From: Clostridioides sp.
GTDB taxonomy: Bacteria > Bacillota > Clostridia > Peptostreptococcales > Peptostreptococcaceae
Length of the DNA stretch: 41,598 bases
Assembly: GCA_031261505.1 (NCBI GenBank)
Contig: JAISJN010000007.1
Span: 1 to 41,598, forward strand
Reading direction: 5' to 3'
Position numbers and translations under genes: made by a program. This document shows, piece after piece, positions 18,990 to 26,687 of the stretch. A model generated the notes under the pieces. It ran no database searches, was not told the DNA's origin, and worked only from the letters and a program-made list of their open reading frames with translations. Position 1 is the first letter of the stretch, and every line of letters starts with the position of its first letter.

Positions 18990-19772
18990 ATGGAAGAAAA
19001 AAGAGTTATGGAGATATCAGTAGAGAAAATAGTTCCCAATCCATATCAGCCAAGAAAAGTGTTTTCACAAGTTTCATTAAAAGAACTGTGTGAGTCTATT
19101 AAGGCGTATGGAATAATTCAACCGATAACAGTTAGATCTAGAGATGATAAATATGAATTAATTGCAGGAGAAAGAAGATTCAGGGCGGCTAAGATGGCGG
19201 GGCTTGATACAGTGCCGGCCATAATAAACGAAATGGATGACGAATCTTCGGCTGTTTTGGCATTATTAGAAAACCTGCAGAGAGAAGATTTAAATTTTAT
19301 AGAGGAATCCATAGGGTATGATAACTTAATAAGGGAACATCATTTCACTCAACAGCAATTGGCTGAAAAACTGGGAAAAAACCAGTCTACAATCGCCAAC
19401 AAACTTAGAATACTTAAACTGCCGAACGAAATCAAAACTAGTTTGATAGAGAACAGCCTTACAGAAAGACATGCGAGGGCGCTTCTTAAGTTACCTAACG
19501 ATGAATTGATGACAAAAGTTTTAGCAAAGGTAGTAAAGCAGGATTTGACTGTGAAGAAAACAGAAAAACTTATCAAAGAAATACTAGAGGAATCGGAAGA
19601 GACAGAAGAAAGCAAAAAACAAAATATAAAGGGTTCTATGAGTATAAGAATATATTTAAATACCTTAAAGCAAGCATACGATGCTATAACAAAAACTGGA
19701 ATTGAAGCTAAATACAAAGAGGTTGATAAGGGCGATTATATGGAAGTTGTCTTTAAGATACCAAAAAAATAA
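18990..19772 (+). CDS. noc: Nucleoid occlusion protein Noc (ParB family)
   Basis: 260 residues, a ParB paralogue. It has the ParB N-terminal domain with GERRFRAA (60-67) and ENLQRED, a central helix-turn-helix (about 118-142, FTQQQLAEKLGKNQSTIANK) and a C-terminal dimerisation region. Noc binds scattered DNA sites and the membrane to block division over the nucleoid. Position after rsmG and before parA, and the presence of a second ParB gene at 20644, favour Noc over ParB. ATG follows GAGAGG. A terminator overlaps its stop codon. Confidence 0.88.
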   Translation: MEEKRVMEISVEKIVPNPYQPRKVFSQVSLKELCESIKAYGIIQPITVRSRDDKYELIAGERRFRAAKMAGLDTVPAIINEMDDESSAVLALLENLQREDLNFIEESIGYDNLIREHHFTQQQLAEKLGKNQSTIANKLRILKLPNEIKTSLIENSLTERHARALLKLPNDELMTKVLAKVVKQDLTVKKTEKLIKEILEESEETEESKKQNIKGSMSIRIYLNTLKQAYDAITKTGIEAKYKEVDKGDYMEVVFKIPKK

Positions 19773-19800
19773 AGATTACTTTAAAATAGTAATCTTTTTT
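19771..19800 (+). terminator. Terminator after noc
   Basis: AAAGATTACT (19771-19780) and AGTAATCTTT (19788-19797) form a perfect 10-bp stem running into six T residues, a clear intrinsic terminator. It begins inside the noc stop codon and separates noc from parA-parB. Confidence 0.88.
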
Positions 19801-19870
19801 AACAATAGGAAATGATGGCGAAGTCCTAAGAGGAATATCCTATCGATTGAGGATTTGAGAGGTGAAGTAA

Positions 19871-20644
19871 ATGGGTAAGGTAATTGCGGTATTTAATCAA
19901 AAAGGTGGAGTCGGAAAGACGACTACAAATGTCAATTTAAGTGCCAGCCTAGCGAAGATGGGCAAGAAGATATTGGTGCTGGATTTAGATCCGCAGGGAA
20001 ATACGACAAGTGGATACGGTATAGATAAAAATGAAGTAGAAACAACTATTTATGAAGTTATGTTGGATAATATAGATCTGAAAGAGGCTGTAATCACTAC
20101 TGAATTTGAAAATGTGGATTTGGTAGCGTCGGCTACAGAACTAGCGGGTGCTGAGATAGAGCTGTCAGATCAAGCAGATAGGGAGTTTATACTCAAAAAG
20201 GCAGTAGAGCCTATCAAGGAAAACTACGATTACATATTTATAGACTGTCCTCCTTCGCTTGGAATGCTTACTATAAACAGTTTGACAGCAGTGGACAGCG
20301 TATTGATACCTATTCAATGCGAGTACTACGCCCTAGAGGGTGTAAGTCAATTGATGGAGACTATCAAGTTGGTTAAATCTAGATTGAATCCAGATTTGGA
20401 AATTCAGGGAGTTGTGCTGAGTATGTTCGACGGAAGGGCAAACCTATCAATCCAGGTTGTAGAAGAAGTGAAAAAATACTTCAAGGGAAGTGTTTATACC
20501 AGCTTAATACCTAGAAATGTAAGGTTGGCAGAAGCTCCTAGCCATGGAAAACCTGCAATTTACTACGACAGCAGATGTAAGGGATCCATAGCCTATATGG
20601 ATTTAGCAGAGGAATTCATTTATTTAGAGGAGGAAGAGATTTAA
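19871..20644 (+). CDS. parA: Chromosome partitioning ATPase ParA (Soj)
   Basis: 257 residues. The deviant Walker A motif KGGVGKTT is at residues 11-18, with DLDPQGNTTSG (Walker A') and DCPPSLG (Walker B) following. ParA with ParB and parS segregates the origin and, in Firmicutes, modulates DnaA. ATG follows GAGAGGTG. It overlaps parB by one base (TAATG), so both are co-transcribed. No parS-like palindrome was found nearby. Confidence 0.94.
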   Translation: MGKVIAVFNQKGGVGKTTTNVNLSASLAKMGKKILVLDLDPQGNTTSGYGIDKNEVETTIYEVMLDNIDLKEAVITTEFENVDLVASATELAGAEIELSDQADREFILKKAVEPIKENYDYIFIDCPPSLGMLTINSLTAVDSVLIPIQCEYYALEGVSQLMETIKLVKSRLNPDLEIQGVVLSMFDGRANLSIQVVEEVKKYFKGSVYTSLIPRNVRLAEAPSHGKPAIYYDSRCKGSIAYMDLAEEFIYLEEEEI

Positions 20645-21510
20645 TGGATAGAAAAGAAAAGAGATCAAATAGATTGGGCAGGGGCCTAAGCGCTCTGATT
20701 CCAGATTCCATTGAAGAAATAAACCACAAAGATATAGTAAATATAAATCTAGATAAGATATATCCAAACGAGGCTCAACCTAGAAAATACTTTGACATAG
20801 AGAAGATTCAGGCTCTAAGTGAGTCTATTAAAAACCACGGCGTGCTTCAACCGATAGTCGTGAAACCAGACGGAAATAAGAAATATCTTATAATTGCAGG
20901 AGAGAGAAGGTATAGAGCTTCTAAATTAGCGGATAAAAAGGATATACCGGCAATTATAAAAGACATACCTATGAAAAATGTAATGGAGATAGCCTTGATA
21001 GAAAATCTTCAAAGGGAAAATCTGAACGCAGTAGAGGAAGCACTTGCGTACAAGGGATTAATAGACAACTACGAGGTGACACAAGAAGAGATATCAGAAG
21101 CTGTAGGAAAGAGTAGACCTCATATAACAAACACGCTTAGACTGTTAAATCTATCTGAGGATGTATTGGATTTAATAGACCAGGGTCAGATAACAGCTGG
21201 ACACGGGAAGGCATTGCTGAAAATAACAGATGCAGAAGTCCAGTTGAAACTAGCTCAAAGGGTTATAGAAGAGGAATTATCTGTAAGAGAATTAGAGTCT
21301 ATAACCAAAAACATGTGTGAGGGCAAGGAAGAGCCGCTTAAGAAGACAAAGGCAGAAAAAGATATGTTCATAATAGATGTCGAAGATAAGTTGATGGGTG
21401 TATTTGGAACAAAGGTAAATATATCTAAGGGCAAGAGAAAGGGAAAAATAGAGATAGAGTATTATAACGACGAGGATTTAAACAATATCATATCTATGAT
21501 AATTGATTAA
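20644..21510 (+). CDS. parB: Chromosome partitioning protein ParB (Spo0J)
   Basis: 288 residues. The N-terminus (LGRGLSALIPD) is the usual ParB leader that stimulates ParA. The CTPase box GERRYRA is at 86-92, with ENLQREN after it and a helix-turn-helix at about 150-175. ParB binds parS, slides on DNA as a CTP-dependent clamp and loads SMC. Overlap with parA and the presence of noc nearby fit the standard Gram-positive arrangement. Confidence 0.94.
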   Translation: MDRKEKRSNRLGRGLSALIPDSIEEINHKDIVNINLDKIYPNEAQPRKYFDIEKIQALSESIKNHGVLQPIVVKPDGNKKYLIIAGERRYRASKLADKKDIPAIIKDIPMKNVMEIALIENLQRENLNAVEEALAYKGLIDNYEVTQEEISEAVGKSRPHITNTLRLLNLSEDVLDLIDQGQITAGHGKALLKITDAEVQLKLAQRVIEEELSVRELESITKNMCEGKEEPLKKTKAEKDMFIIDVEDKLMGVFGTKVNISKGKRKGKIEIEYYNDEDLNNIISMIID

Positions 21511-21565
21511 ATTTCAGGCAAGTGTTGAATTGTAATATATGAAAATTTACGATTGGAGGATATAT

Positions 21566-22714
21566 ATGATTTATTTTGACAACGCAGCAACTACATTTCC
21601 AAAGCCAGATGCAGTATGCGATGAAATGTACGATTGCATGAAAAATTACTGTGCGAATCCAGGGAGATCCGGGCATAAATTAGCGATGAAGGCAGCCAGA
21701 ATGATCTACGATACAAGAGAGAATGTAGCTAAATTATTTAACATTGAAAATCCAATGTCAGTGATATTTACAGACAACGCAACGGACTCGCTAAACCTAG
21801 CGATAAAGGGAGTTTTAAAACAGGGCGACCACGTCGTGACTACAAGCATGGAGCATAACTCAGTTTTAAGACCGCTTACGGCATTAGAAAATAAGGGAGT
21901 CGAAAGAACAATTGTATATGCAGATAGATATGGTAATGTGGAGCCAAGCGATATAGAAAAGGCTATAAAACCAAACACTAGGTTAATTGTTACAACACAG
22001 GCTTCAAATGTCGTAGGTACCTTGGTCGATATCAAGTCGATTGCAGATATAGCTAAAAAACACGGTGTGCTCTATCTAGTAGACGCATCTCAGTCTGCAG
22101 GAGTATATGATATAGACGTACAGGATTTAGGCTTAGACATGCTTGCTATGCCTGGACACAAGGGATTACTAGGGCCACAGGGTACTGGTATCTTGTATGT
22201 AAAAGAAGGACTTAAGCTGGAGACTATGAAAGAAGGCGGTACCGGAAGTAAATCAGAAGAGATAGTACAACCGGAATTACTGCCTGATAAATACGAGTCA
22301 GGTACTCATAATACCCCAGGAATAGTAGGACTCAACGAAGGTGTTAAGTTCGTGATGGATGTCGGAATAACAAAGATAAGAGAGCATGAAGAGATGCTTT
22401 GTCAGTATTTAATAGATGAACTCAAGAAAATAGAAGGAGTGACTATCTACGGTCCGCTCGATAGCAAGAAGAGGGCTGCAGTAGTAAGTATCAACATAGG
22501 AGATATGGACTCTGGCGAGGTTACGTTTATACTCGACAACGAGTACGATATAGCGACGAGATCCGGAATACACTGTGCACCTCTAGCTCATGAGACTATA
22601 GGTACTCTAGAGCAGGGAGCAGTGAGGATGAGTCCAGGGTATTTCAATACGACTTACGATGTTGACAAGACAGTGAAGGCAATAGCTAAAATAGCGGGCA
22701 ATTACAATAAATAA
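21566..22714 (+). CDS. Cysteine desulfurase-like class V aminotransferase
   Basis: 382 residues, PLP-dependent. Lys199 in MPGHKG is the expected PLP lysine, His97 in MEHNS stacks on the ring, Asp173 binds the pyridine nitrogen, and Cys337 in RSGIHCAP is the catalytic cysteine that would carry persulfide or selenide. The pattern matches the EF2568-like subgroup of cysteine desulfurases, often found with selenium genes, rather than NifS/IscS. ATG at 21566 follows TGGAGG by 8 nt; an upstream in-frame ATG at 21539 lacks a ribosome site. With YedF and DUF3343 downstream, a sulfur or selenium delivery role is inferred. Confidence 0.85.
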   Translation: MIYFDNAATTFPKPDAVCDEMYDCMKNYCANPGRSGHKLAMKAARMIYDTRENVAKLFNIENPMSVIFTDNATDSLNLAIKGVLKQGDHVVTTSMEHNSVLRPLTALENKGVERTIVYADRYGNVEPSDIEKAIKPNTRLIVTTQASNVVGTLVDIKSIADIAKKHGVLYLVDASQSAGVYDIDVQDLGLDMLAMPGHKGLLGPQGTGILYVKEGLKLETMKEGGTGSKSEEIVQPELLPDKYESGTHNTPGIVGLNEGVKFVMDVGITKIREHEEMLCQYLIDELKKIEGVTIYGPLDSKKRAAVVSINIGDMDSGEVTFILDNEYDIATRSGIHCAPLAHETIGTLEQGAVRMSPGYFNTTYDVDKTVKAIAKIAGNYNK

Positions 22715-22743
22715 TTTCTCGACAGCACCCATAGAAAATAGTT

Positions 22744-22772
22744 TTGATATATATTCTAATAACGACTATAAT
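22744..22772 (+). promoter_or_regulatory. Promoter of the GerMN-type lipoprotein gene
   Basis: TTGATA (22744-22749), a 17-bp spacer and TATAAT (22767-22772) give a strong sigma-A match, about 35 nt before the gene at 22806. Confidence 0.8.
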
Positions 22773-22805
22773 ATTAAGTAACTTTAAGGTGAAAGAAGGG
22801 ATAAT

Positions 22806-23420
22806 ATGTTGAGAAAAAAATTTGCATTAATCTTGAGTATAGTATCGATTTCTGCTTTTGCATTTGGATGCACATCTGGAAACAATGTGGATAAAGATAC
22901 TGAGGAAACAAAAACTGCTGACGTGAGTGATCAGATAACTTCGCAGGACGACAATCAGGACAAGTCAGATGATGCTTCAAATAAGGACAACGATAAAAAA
23001 GATTCTGATAAAGATAAAAAAGAAACAGAAAAACCAAAGGAAACACCAATAAAAACAGCAAAGGCTATAATTGTGTACAGTTTTGATGTGGACAAGGACG
23101 CCTTAGTTAAAAATGAAGTAGAGATGATCGATGTAACATATTCGGCTCTATTCGACAAACTCGTTGAGCTAAAAGTTATACCTCAATCTAGCGTAAACTC
23201 TTTTGAGTCAAAGAAAGTAGACGGCTCAACTATAGGATATCTAGACGTAGACTCTGCATTTTTAAAAAACAACTACGGAAGTGATGCAGAAGGCAAGATG
23301 TTAGACGCGCTTGCAAAGACTTTCAAAGAAAATCTAGGTCTTGACAAGCTTAAGCTGACAGTTGACGGCAAGAACTACGGAAGTGGGCATATATCTATGG
23401 AAGATGACGAATACCTTTAA
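22806..23420 (+). CDS. GerMN-domain lipoprotein
   Basis: 204 residues. A signal peptide ends in the lipobox FAFGC with the lipidated Cys22. A long charged, low-complexity linker follows (about 28-82, rich in Asp, Lys and Glu). The C-terminal domain (about 85-195) has the GerMN pattern: IIVYSFDVD, a helix around ALFDKLVEL, a strand GYLDVDSAF and TFKENLGLDKLKLTVDG. GerMN domains occur in germination protein GerM and in many non-sporulation lipoproteins, so no sporulation role should be assumed. It has its own promoter and terminator. Confidence 0.75.
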   Translation: MLRKKFALILSIVSISAFAFGCTSGNNVDKDTEETKTADVSDQITSQDDNQDKSDDASNKDNDKKDSDKDKKETEKPKETPIKTAKAIIVYSFDVDKDALVKNEVEMIDVTYSALFDKLVELKVIPQSSVNSFESKKVDGSTIGYLDVDSAFLKNNYGSDAEGKMLDALAKTFKENLGLDKLKLTVDGKNYGSGHISMEDDEYL

Positions 23421-23481
23421 AAAATTAGATATATTTAGGAATTAGGTTTGACAGTTAGATTTAGAAGATGGGCTTTAAAAA

Positions 23482-23545
23482 ATGGGTTTCAATATGTCAT
23501 AAGTTTGGCTTAATGCTTACTGTATGAATATTGTAGCCCATTTTT
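23482..23545 (+). terminator. Terminator after the lipoprotein gene
   Basis: A long, interrupted stem pairs ATGGG, CAATAT and CATA on the left with TATG, ATATTG and (G)CCCAT on the right (23482-23541). It is followed by five T residues. It lies about 60 nt past the gene end. Confidence 0.7.
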
Positions 23546-23620
23546 CATTCAAGTACAAAAATAGAATTATTTTTTTGATTTTGGAGATATATGTCGAAGA
23601 TTTATAGTATAATTATTATA

Positions 23621-23734
23621 TGTATAATTTGAGAAATGCGTCCCCAATCTATTTAGGTGGGGGAGGTTCTCATTTTCGTGGGGGTTAAAATATGCCCCCA
23701 CAAGTAATTTACAGCACAGGCAATCAGCATTTAA
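23621..23734 (+). repeat. Three-stem structured repeat, copy B
   Basis: It starts TATAATTTGAGA and ends AATCAGCATTTAA. The outer stem pairs TGAGA with TCTCA. The inner stem is CCCCA/TGGGG and the third hairpin GTGGGGG/CCCCCAC. The stem sequences differ from copies A and C but pairing is kept. The tail TTTACAGCACAGGCAATC resembles copy A. It lies between the lipoprotein terminator and the RstA-like gene, on the same strand as that gene, and could be in its leader if the promoter is upstream. Confidence 0.8.
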
Positions 23735-23791
23735 TTCAATTACGATTTGATGGTAATTAACCGTTATATAATAAGAGGGGAGGACAAATTA

Positions 23792-23842
23792 TTGAAAAAA
23801 AGAATATGTCTTCAAGAGGTGAAAATTATATGGAAATATTGA
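23792..23842 (+). CDS. Possible 16-residue leader ORF overlapping the rstA-like start
   Basis: A TTG codon lies 8 nt after the very strong ribosome site GAGGGGAGG (23775-23783). The frame reads MKKRICLQEVKIIWKY and stops at 23842, overlapping the regulator's ATG at 23830 by 13 nt. Such an arrangement would couple translation of the two frames. Whether the peptide itself has a function is unknown, and it has no secretion signal of the kind expected for a pheromone. The strong ribosome site with no other well-placed start is the main evidence. Confidence 0.35.
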   Translation: MKKRICLQEVKIIWKY

Positions 23843-25128
23843 GTCTTGGTGAGAAAATAAAAAAACTGAGGAAAAGAAAGAATATGACATTAAAAGATCT
23901 GGCTGGGGACAGGATAACAGCTGCCCAAATAAGTCATATCGAAAGGGATAAGTCTAACACAAGCTACGATTTGTTAGAGTACCTAGCGGATAAACTCGGC
24001 GTAAATGTAGAGTATTTACTTGAAACCAAGGAAGTACAGGCTAAAAAAATAGTGGACAATCTAATCTTAAGCAGCGAAATATCTTTAAATAATGACGACC
24101 TATTTAACGCTGAGGAAACTATCAGGGAATCCATAGAGCTATGTAAGGAGTACAACCTAATAGAGAACTTTGGAAAATGCAGCTTTTTATTAGCTAATAT
24201 TAGACTGAAGCAAGGCGATTACGACTTGACTATAGATAATTTTGAAAAAGCTTTATTTTATTTTATAAGAAATAACGATAACTCAAATATGTATAAATGC
24301 TATGTAAATATAGGCGATATATATACTAAACAGAACTTAGATAGCGTGGCTCTAACACATTATAAATTTGCAGAAGTATTGGTAGAGGATGAAAAAATGG
24401 ACGATTACATTTCGTTGAAAGACCTGTACAGTAAGATGGCGTTAGCGTATATAAAAACAAATAAAGCTGAAAAATCTCTAAAATACATAGAAAAGATCAA
24501 CGAATTAGAAGGTGAGAACGCTGGCGAAAAAGAGTTGGAACTGATTCTTATGAAGGCAAACAATCTATTAAAACTATCTAGATTCGAGGAGTCTAAGACT
24601 ATGTTTGAGAGTGCATTATCTATAATAAAGGACAAGAACAAGCAACAGATGTTAGCAGATATATATTTAAATATCTCGGACGTGTACATCAAGTTGGGGG
24701 ATATAGAGAAGACAATAGAATATTCGCAAAAATCATATGACCTGACAAAAGAATCTGGTGAATATAGGATTACAGATGGATTATTTAGGATAGTAGACGC
24801 TTATATTAAAAAGAAAGACTACACAATAGCTAAAAAATATTGTAAAATAACATTAGCGACAGCAATAAAAAGCAAGGATAAAGAAGTGGAATATAGAGTG
24901 TTAAAAAAATATTCTGAAATTTACGCAGGAGAAGGCGATTACGCTACTTCTGTAGAATACTTAAATAAGGGCGTGGAAATAGTTAAATCTCTACAAAAAT
25001 CAGGAGTGTTAGCTGATTTCTACATCGAATTAGGGAAGATTTATTCAAATATATCTAAGAACAAGGAACTTGAGTACTACAAAAAAGGAATTGAGATAAA
25101 AGAAAGCGAAGAGCTTATAGCAAAATAA
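23830..25128 (+). CDS. rstA: RstA-like XRE/TPR regulator (RRNPP type)
   Basis: 432 residues from the preferred ATG, 8 nt after AGAGGTG. An N-terminal XRE helix-turn-helix (about 5-60: GEKIKKLRKRKNMTLKDLAG and ISHIERDKS) is followed by a long array of tetratricopeptide repeats (about 75-425). This is the build of RRNPP regulators, which are controlled by small intracellular peptides. Its place after parB, a class V aminotransferase and a lipoprotein matches, as I recall, the position of rstA (regulator of sporulation and toxins) in C. difficile. The symbol rests on that synteny and domain layout; targets here are unknown. An alternative ATG at 23806 has a poorly spaced ribosome site. Confidence 0.72.
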   Translation: MEILSLGEKIKKLRKRKNMTLKDLAGDRITAAQISHIERDKSNTSYDLLEYLADKLGVNVEYLLETKEVQAKKIVDNLILSSEISLNNDDLFNAEETIRESIELCKEYNLIENFGKCSFLLANIRLKQGDYDLTIDNFEKALFYFIRNNDNSNMYKCYVNIGDIYTKQNLDSVALTHYKFAEVLVEDEKMDDYISLKDLYSKMALAYIKTNKAEKSLKYIEKINELEGENAGEKELELILMKANNLLKLSRFEESKTMFESALSIIKDKNKQQMLADIYLNISDVYIKLGDIEKTIEYSQKSYDLTKESGEYRITDGLFRIVDAYIKKKDYTIAKKYCKITLATAIKSKDKEVEYRVLKKYSEIYAGEGDYATSVEYLNKGVEIVKSLQKSGVLADFYIELGKIYSNISKNKELEYYKKGIEIKESEELIAK

Positions 25129-25304
25129 GGCGTGTGAAAACGTCATTTTATAGATTTTTTGTAATTGTCATAGATTCATCTAAGATATAGAAGTAACTGT
25201 GATAAACAAGTCGCTTTGATAAATAAGCGCAAGAAAAACAAGCACGCTAAGATAAACAAATAAATACAGTATGTATTCAATATTAACACGGGGGAGGTTG
25301 TTTC
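25129..25304 (+). other. Spacer with degenerate repeats upstream of yedF
   Basis: Four imperfect copies of GATAAACAAG occur at 25201-25210, 25218-25227, 25232-25241 and 25251-25260, spaced 14-19 bp apart. A small hairpin CGCTT/AAGCG lies within. They lie 45-100 nt before yedF and could be protein-binding sites or simple sequence drift. No strong promoter is evident. Confidence 0.45.
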
Positions 25305-25916
25305 ATGAAAATAGATATAGATGCTAGGGGTTTAGCTTGTCCTAAACCGGTTATAAACGCAAAAAAAGAACTAGAAAATATGGTGGAGGGAGTTGTCGAA
25401 ATAACAGTAGACAATACCATGGCTAGAGAAAATTTGCTGAAATTAGCTAAATCAATGAATCTAGAGTCAAATATTTTGAAGGACGAACAAGATTTAATCA
25501 CTATAGAACTCATAAAATCAAGTGGGTGTTCGACCGAATGTGAGGCAGCAAACGCAGTGATAGAAAGAAAAGACGATTTAGAAAACAGATGTATATTCAT
25601 AACTAAGGAAACTCTAGGTATTGGCAATGAAGAATTGGGACAGGTACTCATAAAAGGATTTGTTTATGCATTAACAGAGTCTAAACCGTATCCTAAGAGT
25701 GTAATAATGGTAAATGGGGGAGTAAAACTAAGCACAGTCAACGCTGACACAGTTGAAAACCTAAAAGTACTAGAAAAAGAAGGAGTACAGATACTTTCTT
25801 GTGGTACATGCCTAGATTACTACAATCTAAAGGACGAGTTAAAGGTCGGAAGCGTAACAAATATGTACACTATAGTTGAGGAATTAAAAAATTCATCAAA
25901 CACTATAACAATATAA
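25305..25916 (+). CDS. yedF: YedF-type sulfurtransferase-like protein (selenium metabolism candidate)
   Basis: 203 residues. The N-terminal TusA/SirA-like domain (1-70) has the CPKP motif with Cys12. The C-terminal part (about 93-200) is DsrE-like, with Cys166 and Cys169 in LSCGTCLDYY; Cys75 and Cys79 lie in the linker. This two-domain form is the YedF family, genomically linked to selenium use in many anaerobes. ATG follows GGGGGAGG. A DUF3343 gene lies next, a frequent partner. selD, selA, selB and selC are not in the window, so sulfur rather than selenium trafficking is possible. Confidence 0.85.
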   Translation: MKIDIDARGLACPKPVINAKKELENMVEGVVEITVDNTMARENLLKLAKSMNLESNILKDEQDLITIELIKSSGCSTECEAANAVIERKDDLENRCIFITKETLGIGNEELGQVLIKGFVYALTESKPYPKSVIMVNGGVKLSTVNADTVENLKVLEKEGVQILSCGTCLDYYNLKDELKVGSVTNMYTIVEELKNSSNTITI

Positions 25917-26012
25917 ATGGGAACAGTTGCCTAATCTTAGGACTAGCAGCTCTCACGCCATAGATGTAATGTCTGTGGAAATATAAAACAACCATTGAAA
26001 GAGGGAATTGCA

Positions 26013-26276
26013 ATGAATGATATGTATATAATATCTTTTAATTCTACTCATCATGCAATGAGGTCAGAAAAACTATTGCAAAATACAGAAATACACATAA
26101 AGATACTTCCAACACCAAGAGAAATTTCAGCGAGTTGTGGTCTATCTATAATGTTTTCTATTGAAGATATAGATTTAGTTAAAAAGACTTTGGATGATAG
26201 TGAAATAGACTTTAAAGGAATATACCATTTGAAAAAAAATGACGAAGGAAAAAGAGAGGCTGAGAGATTATTCTAG
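26013..26276 (+). CDS. DUF3343 protein
   Basis: 87 residues. The DUF3343 family is a small alpha-beta protein with a conserved Ser-Cys-Gly motif, here ISASCGLSI (about 40-48), probably able to carry sulfur or selenium. ATG at 26013 follows GAGGGA by 6 nt; a TTG 18 nt upstream is in frame but lies before that site. It follows yedF by about 95 nt. The pairing of YedF and DUF3343 is recurrent in Clostridia. Confidence 0.8.
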   Translation: MNDMYIISFNSTHHAMRSEKLLQNTEIHIKILPTPREISASCGLSIMFSIEDIDLVKKTLDDSEIDFKGIYHLKKNDEGKREAERLF

Positions 26277-26364
26277 TCGAATATTCTCGGCCGATGACGC
26301 AAACTCTAGGAAATTATTAGAAGTTTTTAGATGTTTGAGGTATAAAAACAGGAGGTATATACCA

Positions 26365-26556
26365 ATGCCAATGGATTTAAAAATAGGCGACATAGTTCGA
26401 TTGAAAAAGCCCCATGCCTGTGGAAATAAAGAGTTTGAGATAATAAGAGTAGGCATGGACATAAAAATAAGATGCACAGAATGCTCGAGGTTGATAATGT
26501 TGGATAGGGAGACGCTAGAAAAGCGAATAAAAGAAATCATTAGACAAGAACGATAA
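26365..26556 (+). CDS. DUF951 protein
   Basis: 63 residues. It matches the DUF951 family pattern: MDLKIGDIVRLKKPHACG, then EIIRVGMDIKIRCTEC and a short basic helix. Cys20 and the pair Cys38/Cys41 may bind a metal; this is inferred. The family is frequent beside parB and near ribosome genes in Firmicutes, and its function is unknown. ATG at 26365 follows GGAGG by 9 nt; a longer frame starting inside the DUF3343 gene lacks a ribosome site. Confidence 0.85.
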   Translation: MPMDLKIGDIVRLKKPHACGNKEFEIIRVGMDIKIRCTECSRLIMLDRETLEKRIKEIIRQER

Positions 26557-26687
26557 TTTAGCATACAATAAAATTAAGATATATAGTTACACGAAGAGGA
26601 GAAAAACCTTTTCACAAGTATGTTGTATGAATACGTAATGAAATTACACAAAACAACAAACAAAAAACTTTTAGGGGGTCTTTAAAC

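Noticed and set aside
19871-21510. parS site near parA-parB
   Set aside because: No sequence close to the TGTTTCACGTGAAACA palindrome was found. TTTCATGAAA at the yedF start is too short.
22806-23420. Sporulation or germination gene gerM
   Set aside because: A GerMN domain alone does not imply sporulation; the protein has a single such domain after a long linker, unlike GerM.
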